A stretch of 64,000 nucleotides of DNA from Rhizobium sp. CSW-27 (lineage in GTDB: Bacteria; Pseudomonadota; Alphaproteobacteria; Rhizobiales; Rhizobiaceae), in the NCBI RefSeq assembly GCF_018760785.1, contig NZ_JAHHZO010000016.1, positions 1 to 64,000 on the forward strand, written 5' to 3'. Below are positions 51,424-58,825 of the stretch, piece by piece (position 1 is the stretch's first letter; every line of letters begins with the position of its first letter). The translations under genes and the position numbers were made by a program. The notes under the pieces were generated by a model. That model was not told the DNA's origin. It worked only from the letters and a program-made list of their open reading frames with translations, and did not search any database.

Positions 51424-53646
51424 ATGAAAACCTTGCGCGGTGCCAAGCGGCGTGCCGCCGATTCGCCGGCCACCGAGATGTTATCGGAATTCCAGATGCC
51501 CCTCATCGCGATTCTTGACGACCAGGAAACCAATCGCCGCATCTTCGAAAGGCTTGCCTCCTCCATCGAGGAAGGGGTGTCGATCCGTTGCTTTGCCGAT
51601 CCCGGCCTTGCACTGGCAGCCTTCGAGGGCGGTGTCGTCCCGGATCTCATCGTTACCGACTTCAAGATGCCGGTCATGGATGGCGCTGCCTTCATCCGTG
51701 CCCTGCGCAGCCTGCCTGGCTTTTCGGAAATCCCGGTCATCGTCATCACCGTCTATGAGGAGCGCAGCTTTCGCATGCGCGCGCTGGAGGCGGGGGCCAC
51801 GGATTTCCTGCAGAGCCCGGTCGATCACCAGGAATTCACCACGCGCGCGCGCAACCTGCTGAAGCTGCGCATGCAGCAGCTGCTGCTTGAAAGCCGGGCG
51901 CGCAATCTCGCCGTGGAGCTTGCGACCAGCGAGGAATCGCGCGCGGCGGTGCTGCGCGATTCCAGCGAGCGGCTGGCCCAGGTCATCGATACGGTGCCTG
52001 CCATGGTCAGCGCCTGCGATGGCAACGGTAACATCCTGTTCGTCAATGCCCTGGTGGGCGCCTTCCTCGACCGCGACCCGGCCGGCCTCGTCGGCCGCAG
52101 CAGCGATACGCTGGTCGATCCGGAGCTTGCCGGCCCGAACCGCATGCTGGATCGCAAGGTGTTCCGCAGCGGCCAGCCGCTGCAGAGCTTCGAGCGCGAG
52201 CTGACCGGCGCCAGCGGCGAAAAGCGCGTCTTCCTCACCACCAAATCGCCGCTGCGCGACAGCAACGACATCGTCGTCGGCGTCGTCACCAGCGCGCTCG
52301 ACATTACCGATCGCAAGCGCGCCGAGCAGCATCTCCTGCATGTGGCGCGCCACGACGCGCTCACCAATCTGCCCAACCGCAATTTCCTGCTCGACCGGTT
52401 GCGCCGCGAGGTCGCCCGTGCTCGCCGCGGCGACCGCGCCTTTGCCCTGCATTTCGTCGATATCGACGAGTTCAAGAGTATCAACGAGCTGCTGGGGCAT
52501 GATGCGGGCGATGCCTTCCTGAAGGAAGTGGCGCACCGCCTGCGGGGGCTTGTCGAGGCGGATGACATGGTGGCGCGTGTCGGCGGCGACCAGTTCGCCA
52601 TGCTGCAGACCATCTCGCAGGGCGGCATCAGCGCCATCCAGTTCGCCGAGCAGGTGATGGAGGCGGTGGCGCAGCCCTTCATCAGCGAAGGCAAGCGCTT
52701 CTGCTGCACGGTCAGCATCGGCACCACGCTGCATCCGGCCGATGGCACGGATGTCAACCGGCTGGTCAAGAATGCCGAGCTTGCCATGTACCAGGCCAAG
52801 GAAACCGGCGGCAGCCAGGTGCGCTTCTTCGAGACCAACATGGCCGAGCGCATGCGCAACAATGCCGTGCTGGACGGCAAGCTGCGCAGCGCCATCCAGG
52901 AGCGGCAGTTCGCCCTGTATTTCCAGCCGCAGATTTCCTCGGCCACCGGCTGCGTGGTGGGGGCCGAGGCGCTGCTGCGCTGGAACCATCCGGAAAACGG
53001 CCTGCTCACCCCCGGCGCCTTCCTGTCGCGCGCCGAGGAAAACGGCCTCATCGTGCCGATCAACGAATGGGTGCTGCTGGAGGCCTGCCGCGAGGCGAAA
53101 TCCTGGCAGCGCATGGGCCTTCGCGACCTGCGCATCAGCGTCAACCTGTCTCCCGTCCAGTTCCGCCGCGTCAACGTGGCGCAACTGGTCGAACGGGCGC
53201 TGGCTGTCTCCCAGCTCGAACCGCGCTATCTCGACCTTGAGATCACCGAGAACATCGTGATCGAGAACACCGAGACGGTGGTTGCGGCGCTGCGGCAGAT
53301 CGCCAGGCTCGGCGTCAGCATTTCCATCGATGATTTCGGCACCGGCTATTCCTCGCTCAACTATATCCGCCAGTTCCCCATCGATCGCATCAAGATCGAC
53401 CAGTGCTTCGTGCGCAACATGGTGGAGGATCCGAGCGACCATGCGATCGTGCGCACCGTCGCCAATCTCGGGCACAGCCTCGGGCTCACCGTGGTGGCCG
53501 AAGGGGTGGAAACCGCCGCGCAGGCCGAACTTCTTAAAGTCGATGGCTGCGACGTGATGCAGGGCTATCTCTATGGCCGCCCGATGCCGTCGGCCCAGTT
53601 CGTCGCCTTCCTGCAATCGGGCCGGCGCGCCGAGGTCGAGGCATGA
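51424..53646 (+). CDS. Response regulator REC-PAS-GGDEF-EAL, rpf-like cluster output protein
   Basis: 740 residues. The receiver domain (about 25-145) has acidic pair D32/D33 and phospho-acceptor D79 in LIVTDFKMPVMDG. A PAS-like domain follows at about 180-300. The GGDEF domain (about 300-470) has a changed active site, VGGDQF at 387-391, so cyclase activity is doubtful. The EAL domain (about 480-740) keeps EALLRW (E515), EITENI, and DDFGTGYSSLNYI, so it should hydrolyse cyclic di-GMP. It overlaps the hybrid kinase gene by ATGA, so the kinase is its partner. It stands where RpfG (REC-HD-GYP) stands in Xanthomonas. ATG 51478 is an alternative start. Confidence 0.93.
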   Translation: MKTLRGAKRRAADSPATEMLSEFQMPLIAILDDQETNRRIFERLASSIEEGVSIRCFADPGLALAAFEGGVVPDLIVTDFKMPVMDGAAFIRALRSLPGFSEIPVIVITVYEERSFRMRALEAGATDFLQSPVDHQEFTTRARNLLKLRMQQLLLESRARNLAVELATSEESRAAVLRDSSERLAQVIDTVPAMVSACDGNGNILFVNALVGAFLDRDPAGLVGRSSDTLVDPELAGPNRMLDRKVFRSGQPLQSFERELTGASGEKRVFLTTKSPLRDSNDIVVGVVTSALDITDRKRAEQHLLHVARHDALTNLPNRNFLLDRLRREVARARRGDRAFALHFVDIDEFKSINELLGHDAGDAFLKEVAHRLRGLVEADDMVARVGGDQFAMLQTISQGGISAIQFAEQVMEAVAQPFISEGKRFCCTVSIGTTLHPADGTDVNRLVKNAELAMYQAKETGGSQVRFFETNMAERMRNNAVLDGKLRSAIQERQFALYFQPQISSATGCVVGAEALLRWNHPENGLLTPGAFLSRAEENGLIVPINEWVLLEACREAKSWQRMGLRDLRISVNLSPVQFRRVNVAQLVERALAVSQLEPRYLDLEITENIVIENTETVVAALRQIARLGVSISIDDFGTGYSSLNYIRQFPIDRIKIDQCFVRNMVEDPSDHAIVRTVANLGHSLGLTVVAEGVETAAQAELLKVDGCDVMQGYLYGRPMPSAQFVAFLQSGRRAEVEA

Positions 53647-56141
53647 ACGCGATGCCCCCGCTGCGGCCCGCCCGGCCCCTCCGCCCGTCGCTGCCGCGAA
53701 GCTTCAGGGAGGTGCGCATCCTGCTGCGCAACCGGCCGGATACCGAGCACGAGCTGACGACCAACCGGCTGCTGCTTGCCTCCGGCATTCTCGTCTATCT
53801 GCTGGTGGCCGGTGCGCTCGGCTCGGATGCGGCGGCGGCGGCGCTCGATGTCGCGGCCCTGCCGGTCGGCATCTTCGGCTTCTTCGCCTTCGGCCTCTTC
53901 GTCCATATCCTCGCCTTTCCCGGCATCTGCCATTATCGGCGGGTCGCCGGCATCATGGCCGATGTGGGGGCCTTTTCCTACGGGCTGCATGTCAGCGGAG
54001 AGGCCGGTGCCGGCCTGTTCCTGGTCTATTTCTGGGCGGTGCTGGGCAATGGTTTCCGCTTCGGCGTCGTCTATCTGGCGCTTGCCGCCGTTGCCGCCGT
54101 CTCCGGTTTCCTTGCCGTCATCCTCACCACCTCCTACTGGCAGGAGGAGACCAATCTGTCGATCGGGCTGATCGGCGCGCTGATCGTCATCCCCGCCTAC
54201 ACGGCCAAGCTGATCCGCAAGCTGTCGCAGGCCAAGCGCGAGGCGGAGGAGGCAAGCCAGGCCAAGAGCCTGTTCCTGGCCAGCATGAGCCATGAACTGC
54301 GCACGCCGCTGAACGCCATCATCGGCCTCAGCGACCTTTTGCTCGGCATGTCGCTGAAGAGCGAGCACAAGGACATGGTGCGCACCATCAGCCGCTCCGG
54401 CCGCTCGCTGCTGTCGTTGATCGAGGCGGTGCTCGATCTGTCGCGCATCGAGGCGGGGCAGGTGAAGATCCAGCTGGAGCGGGTGGACCTGCCGCGCCTG
54501 CTGAAGGATGTGCGCGCCATTGCCGGCGTTGCGGCCCATGCCAAGGGGCTGCGGCTGGCCCTGCACATGAGCAGCCAGACGCCGCGCTTCGTCATGGCCG
54601 ATCGCCGCCACCTGGAGGAGATCCTGCTCAACCTCGCCAGCAATGCGGTCAAGTTCACCGAGCGTGGCCATGTGCGCATCGACGTGGATTTCCGCGCCGA
54701 TGGCGAGGGCACGGCGCTCAAGGTGGAAGTGTCCGATACCGGCATCGGCATCGATCCCTCCGCCCATGGGCGGATTTTCGAGCGGTTCACCCAGGCCGAT
54801 GGAACGATTCTCGACCGGTTCGGCGGCACCGGCCTCGGCCTTGCCATCGTGCGCCAGCTGGTGCGCGCCATGGGCGGCGATATCGGCGTGGTCAGCGCGC
54901 CGGGCGAAGGCAGCACCTTTCATTTCCATCTGCCCGTCGGCGTGGTGACGGCGCAGGACGCGGCCGAGACACGGCTGCCGCCCTTCGTCTATCTCGGCTC
55001 CGGTCCGCTTCCCGCGCCGGCCTATGAGGAGGCGATGGCGGTCGCGAGCCTGGAGGAGGGCCTTGCAGCGGTCCGGGACCAGCATCGCAAGGGCCTGCGC
55101 CACCCGCTCGTCCTCATCGATTCGCAGATGCGCGATCCGTCGCCGGCCCGCGTCGCCCGCCATCTGCTTCAGGCCTCCCGCCCGGAGGAGGCGCCGCTTC
55201 TGGTGCTGGTCAACCGGCAGCCGGAGGAGGTGCGCCTGACGCCGGCCATGCGCGATCTGTTCTTCACCATCGTTGATCCGGAGGCCCCGACCAATCTTGC
55301 GGCGCTGGCCGCCATGGCCGATGCGCAGGGCGATCTCGCCGCCGAGGAGATGCCGCCGCAGAAGAAGATGCGCTCGCTCAAGCTGCTGATTGCCGATGAC
55401 AACAAGACCAACCAGATGGTGCTCGGCAAGATCCTGGAGACGAACGGCCATACCTACGAGGTGGTGGAAAATGGCGAGGCTGCCGTCGAGCGCATGCTGA
55501 AGGGCGATCTCGACCTGGTGCTGATGGATGTCAACATGCCGGTGATGAACGGCATCGAGGCCACCAAGTTCTACCGCTTCGCCTCGCTCGGCATGACGGA
55601 GATCCCGATCATCGCCGTGACCGCCGATGCGACGGGCGAAGCCCGCCAGCGCTGCCTGGAGGCCGGCATGGCCGAGTGCCTGACCAAGCCGCTCGAACCG
55701 CGCCGGCTGCTGGAGGCGATCGAGGCGGTTCTCGGCCCCGAGGATGCGGCAGGCACGGGGGCATCCGATGCCGACGAGCCGGCTGGTGCCCCGCAGGAGC
55801 GACCGGTCATCGACACGGCCACCTGCGAGGCGCTGGAGCAACTGGGCGGCCCGGATTTCGTCGACCAGCTGCTGGAGCAGTTCGTCAACGATTCGGTCGA
55901 TGCGCTGAAGGCGCTGTCGCATGCGGTGGCCGAGGAAAACGTGCAGGGCTTCCGCAATTCGGCGCATGCACTGCGCAGTGCCGCGGCCAATGTGGGGGCG
56001 GCGCGTATCTACCAGCTGTGCCTCGACTGGCGCGAGATCAACGATCCCGAACTTGCCCAGCAGGGCGAACTGCACCTGCAGGCGCTGATGAGCGAATTCG
56101 AGCGCCTGCAGCAGGAGGTCCGCACGCGGCTCGCCTCCTGA
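53643..56141 (+). CDS. RpfC-type hybrid sensor histidine kinase (TM-HisKA-HATPase-REC-HPt)
   Basis: 832 residues. The N-terminus has RPDTEHEL (31-38), resembling the juxtamembrane segment before the first helix of RpfC, which I recall as DSEHEQ. Five or six membrane helices follow (about 42-190), then HisKA with H217 (SMSHELRTPLNAI), the HATPase domain (N334, DTGIGI, GGTGLGLAIV), a degenerate receiver-like linker (about 445-560), a true receiver with D585/D586 and D629 (LVLMDVNMPVMNG), and an HPt domain with H775 (NSAHALRSAAANVGA). This is the complete RpfC order. It should sense a DSF-type fatty-acid signal and pass phosphate to the overlapping response regulator. It is convergent with the RpfF-like gene. 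Confidence 0.9.
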   Translation: MNAMPPLRPARPLRPSLPRSFREVRILLRNRPDTEHELTTNRLLLASGILVYLLVAGALGSDAAAAALDVAALPVGIFGFFAFGLFVHILAFPGICHYRRVAGIMADVGAFSYGLHVSGEAGAGLFLVYFWAVLGNGFRFGVVYLALAAVAAVSGFLAVILTTSYWQEETNLSIGLIGALIVIPAYTAKLIRKLSQAKREAEEASQAKSLFLASMSHELRTPLNAIIGLSDLLLGMSLKSEHKDMVRTISRSGRSLLSLIEAVLDLSRIEAGQVKIQLERVDLPRLLKDVRAIAGVAAHAKGLRLALHMSSQTPRFVMADRRHLEEILLNLASNAVKFTERGHVRIDVDFRADGEGTALKVEVSDTGIGIDPSAHGRIFERFTQADGTILDRFGGTGLGLAIVRQLVRAMGGDIGVVSAPGEGSTFHFHLPVGVVTAQDAAETRLPPFVYLGSGPLPAPAYEEAMAVASLEEGLAAVRDQHRKGLRHPLVLIDSQMRDPSPARVARHLLQASRPEEAPLLVLVNRQPEEVRLTPAMRDLFFTIVDPEAPTNLAALAAMADAQGDLAAEEMPPQKKMRSLKLLIADDNKTNQMVLGKILETNGHTYEVVENGEAAVERMLKGDLDLVLMDVNMPVMNGIEATKFYRFASLGMTEIPIIAVTADATGEARQRCLEAGMAECLTKPLEPRRLLEAIEAVLGPEDAAGTGASDADEPAGAPQERPVIDTATCEALEQLGGPDFVDQLLEQFVNDSVDALKALSHAVAEENVQGFRNSAHALRSAAANVGAARIYQLCLDWREINDPELAQQGELHLQALMSEFERLQQEVRTRLAS

Positions 56142-56161
56142 CGCAAGCAGCCCGGCCCTTC

Positions 56162-56188
56162 GTTGCGGCGGCGCCAGGCCGCCGCAAC
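56162..56188. terminator. Bidirectional hairpin between the RpfC-like and RpfF-like genes
   Basis: A perfect 11-base-pair stem GTTGCGGCGGC / GCCGCCGCAAC with a 5-base loop lies in the 54-base gap between convergent genes. It has no long T tract; a terminator function is likely from its position. Confidence 0.6.
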
Positions 56189-56195
56189 GCCGCAA

Positions 56196-57194
56196 TCAGA
56201 GGCTTGCCTCGATGCGCTTGGCCTGTGCACCGCGAAGACGGTCGATCTTGCGCAGATCCGCATCCTCCAGCGCCATGGCGGCCTCCACCCACAGATCCAC
56301 CACGTCGATCAGTTCCTGGTGGGTGATCGGGTTCACGCGGCGGCGCACGTCGCGCATGGTGCGCTGGATCGCGTGCTTGCGGCTGTTGCGCAGAATATAT
56401 TCGCGCACGCCTTCCTCGCCACGCCCGTCCTCCACCACCATGTCGACCAGCCCCATCTCGTGCAGCTCGTCGGCGGTGTAGATGCGTCCGCTCATGATCA
56501 TCTTCGTGGCGCGGGTCGGATCGAGCCTGCGCGACAGGAAGGAATAGGCGCCCATGCCGGGAAACAGGTTGAACAGGATTTCCGGCAGGCCGAACTTCGC
56601 CTTGCGCTCGGCAATGATGATGTCGGAGGCAAGAGCCGCCTCGAAGCCGCCGCCCAGTGCATCACCCTGAACCAGCGAGATGAGGAAGATCGGCAGATCG
56701 AGGCTCTGCGAGGAGGAATAGACCAGATCGACACAGTCCAGCGCATAGCGGCGCAAGCCCGCGCGGTCGCCCGAACGTATATGATCGGCGAAATAACCGA
56801 GATCGCCGCCGAGGTTGAAGATGTTCGGCTGCTTCGAGCCGTTGACCAGATAGAGCAGCGGCGGTTCGTCGGTGGGACGCTCGAACAGCTTCTGGATGCG
56901 GGTGCGCAGGGCAGACAGATCGCGAAGCAGGTCCGGCGTATAGCTCGGCGCCTCGGTCGGCTTCATGAAGTACCACAGCGTCTTCAGCGCCGGATCGAGG
57001 CGAACCTCCAGCTGCTCGTAAGTCGCTGTGGCAAAACTCAGTTCGATCGGAAGAAGATCCGCCGGTGCCGGGGATCTTGCCGCCGGCCCGCTGCGCGCCG
57101 GGGATTGCGGACGCGCCACAACCTTGATGTTAGCGCTGTCTCTGCCTGCCGAATCGCCTTCCGTCTGCCGCCGCCGTTCGGACACATCTGTCAT
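56196..57194 (-). CDS. RpfF-like crotonase, probable DSF (diffusible signal factor) synthase
   Basis: 332 residues. Residues 1-48 are a disordered extension; the crotonase fold follows. Two catalytic glutamates of RpfF are kept with the correct spacing of 20: E185 in GDALGGGFEAALASD and E205 in GLPEILFNLFPGMGAYSFL. The last motif is highly characteristic of RpfF and unlike ordinary enoyl-CoA hydratases. ALKTLWYFMKP near residue 69 is also RpfF-like. RpfF makes cis-2-unsaturated fatty-acid signals from 3-hydroxyacyl-ACP by dehydration and thioester cleavage. The ATG follows GGGGTGAACCG. The tail-to-tail RpfC-like kinase supports the assignment. The acyl chain made is unknown. Confidence 0.88.
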   Translation of the reverse strand: MTDVSERRRQTEGDSAGRDSANIKVVARPQSPARSGPAARSPAPADLLPIELSFATATYEQLEVRLDPALKTLWYFMKPTEAPSYTPDLLRDLSALRTRIQKLFERPTDEPPLLYLVNGSKQPNIFNLGGDLGYFADHIRSGDRAGLRRYALDCVDLVYSSSQSLDLPIFLISLVQGDALGGGFEAALASDIIIAERKAKFGLPEILFNLFPGMGAYSFLSRRLDPTRATKMIMSGRIYTADELHEMGLVDMVVEDGRGEEGVREYILRNSRKHAIQRTMRDVRRRVNPITHQELIDVVDLWVEAAMALEDADLRKIDRLRGAQAKRIEASL

Positions 57195-57373
57195 CGGTTC
57201 ACCCCATTATTCGATAGCCGACAGTCTATCAGACGGTGCTGCGGTGCAAGAGGGCGCCTTAACGGATTTTAAACTTTGATTAAAAAATCTGGTTAATCGA
57301 ATGAATGGCGGCGCAATTCCGCCAGCAAGTGCGGGAAGCGGCCGGATAGGCCGCTTCATTCTGGCACAACGGT

Positions 57374-58666
57374 TCAGACGATGCCGCCCGAACCACCCTT
57401 CACCGCCGGACGCTCGCTTGCAACGCGGGCGCGGTAGCCGCTGAAACGATAGGTTGCGATGGGATCGATGGCCCCCCCGGCCCGACGTCGGGCCTCGGCC
57501 AGGATCGGTTCCACGTCGGTGCGATAGGCGCGCTTCAGCGTCTCGGTTGCCATCAGCGCATCATTCTCTTCCTGGAAGCCTTCCAGCGCCGCACGGTCAA
57601 CCAGCAGTGCCTGGGCATAGGCGCGACGGATCTCGTTGGCGGAGGCGATCAGGCTTTCGATCGGGTCCGTCACGTTGTGGCTCTGGTCGATCATGTGGGC
57701 GGGGTGGAAGCCCTTCACGCCACGATGCTCGGCATCCACCAGTTCGTTGAAGACGAGGAACAGGCGGTAGGGTTCGACGGAGCCGGCATCGAGGTCATCG
57801 TCGCCATATTTGGAATCGTTGAAGTGGAAGCCGCCGAGCTTGCCGAACTGGATGAGGCGGGCGACGATCATCTCGATATTCGTATTCGGCGCATGGTGGC
57901 CGAGATCCACCAGGCAGAAGGCCTTGTCGCCCAGAGTCTGCGCGATCAGATAGTTCGTGCCCCAGTCCTGCACCACCGTCGAATAGAAGGCCGGCTCGTA
58001 CATCTTGTGTTCGGAAAACAGCCGCCAGTCGTCCGGCAGCGCCTGATAGATGGTGCGCATCGAATCGAGATAGCGTTCGAACTGGCGGGTGAAATTTGAC
58101 TGGCCGGGGAAGTTGGAGCCATCGCCGATCCACACCGTCAGCGCCTTCGAGCCGAGGGCGTTGCCGATCTCGATGCATTCCAGATTGTGCTCCACCGCCT
58201 GGGCGCGGGTTGCCGCATCCACGTGGCTGAGCGAGCCATATTTGTAGGAATGCGCCTGATCGGCCGAATCGGAAAAGGTGTTGGAGTTCATCGCGTCGAA
58301 GCCGAGCCCGAGCGAATCCCCCTTGGCCTTCAGTTCCTTCGGGTCCGCCTTGTCCCAGGGGATGTGCAGGGAAACCGTGGGCGTTGCCCGCGTCAGCTGC
58401 TGGATGACGCTGCAATCCTCCAGCTTGTCGAAGATGTGGCGCGGCTCGCCGAGGCCCGGAAAGCGGGCAAAGCGGGTGCCGCCGGTGCCGACGCCCCAGG
58501 AGGGTACGGCGACGAAGAACTCGGACACCTTCCTTGTAACGGCTTCGATATCGATATTGCTGCGGGCGAGCTTTTCGCCGAGCGCCGTATAATCGGTGGT
58601 GAGCGCGGCGGTGCGCTTGTCGTTCTCGGCGGCGATCACATCGCCTGCAATCTTCAGATCTGTCAT
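57374..58666 (-). CDS. rhaI: L-rhamnose isomerase (rhizobial/Pseudomonas type)
   Basis: 430 residues from ATG 58666 (MTDLKIAGDVIAAENDKRT), with GGAGGAACCA upstream. It is a TIM-barrel metal-dependent isomerase converting L-rhamnose to L-rhamnulose; metal-site residues are in LFSEHKMYEPAF, LVDLGHHAPNTNIEMIV and GGFHFNDSKYGDDDLDAGS. It differs from the enterobacterial RhaA and matches the type found beside rhaD in rhizobia. It is the second gene of the rhaD-rhaI operon, separated from rhaD by a palindromic repeat (58734-58795). Confidence 0.94.
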   Translation of the reverse strand: MTDLKIAGDVIAAENDKRTAALTTDYTALGEKLARSNIDIEAVTRKVSEFFVAVPSWGVGTGGTRFARFPGLGEPRHIFDKLEDCSVIQQLTRATPTVSLHIPWDKADPKELKAKGDSLGLGFDAMNSNTFSDSADQAHSYKYGSLSHVDAATRAQAVEHNLECIEIGNALGSKALTVWIGDGSNFPGQSNFTRQFERYLDSMRTIYQALPDDWRLFSEHKMYEPAFYSTVVQDWGTNYLIAQTLGDKAFCLVDLGHHAPNTNIEMIVARLIQFGKLGGFHFNDSKYGDDDLDAGSVEPYRLFLVFNELVDAEHRGVKGFHPAHMIDQSHNVTDPIESLIASANEIRRAYAQALLVDRAALEGFQEENDALMATETLKRAYRTDVEPILAEARRRAGGAIDPIATYRFSGYRARVASERPAVKGGSGGIV

Positions 58667-58733
58667 TGGTTCCTCCCGTACAGACCGTTCACGTTTATGA
58701 CGTTCCACTTCTGGGCTTCGTCGTGGGGCATAT

Positions 58734-58795
58734 CCCCCTCCGTCCTGCCGGACATCTTCCCTGTGAGGGGGAGGTGTCTGGCAAGTCAGAGAGGG
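58734..58795. repeat. Palindromic repeat module between rhaD and rhaI
   Basis: CCCCCTCCGTCCTGCCGGAC.. to ..TGTCTGGCAAGTCAGAGAGGG is a degenerate single module of the mosaic repeat seen at 43608 and 63018. Its halves form an imperfect hairpin around CTGTGA. It lies in the 159-base gap inside the rhaD-rhaI operon. Confidence 0.75.
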
Positions 58796-58825
58796 TAACC
58801 CGGGCCACCCGGCGGAGACGTTCTT

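Noticed and set aside
56196..57194. Ordinary enoyl-CoA hydratase of fatty-acid degradation
   Set aside because: The paired Glu spacing, the FNLFPGMGAY motif and the convergent RpfC-like kinase fit RpfF better, and no beta-oxidation genes are nearby.
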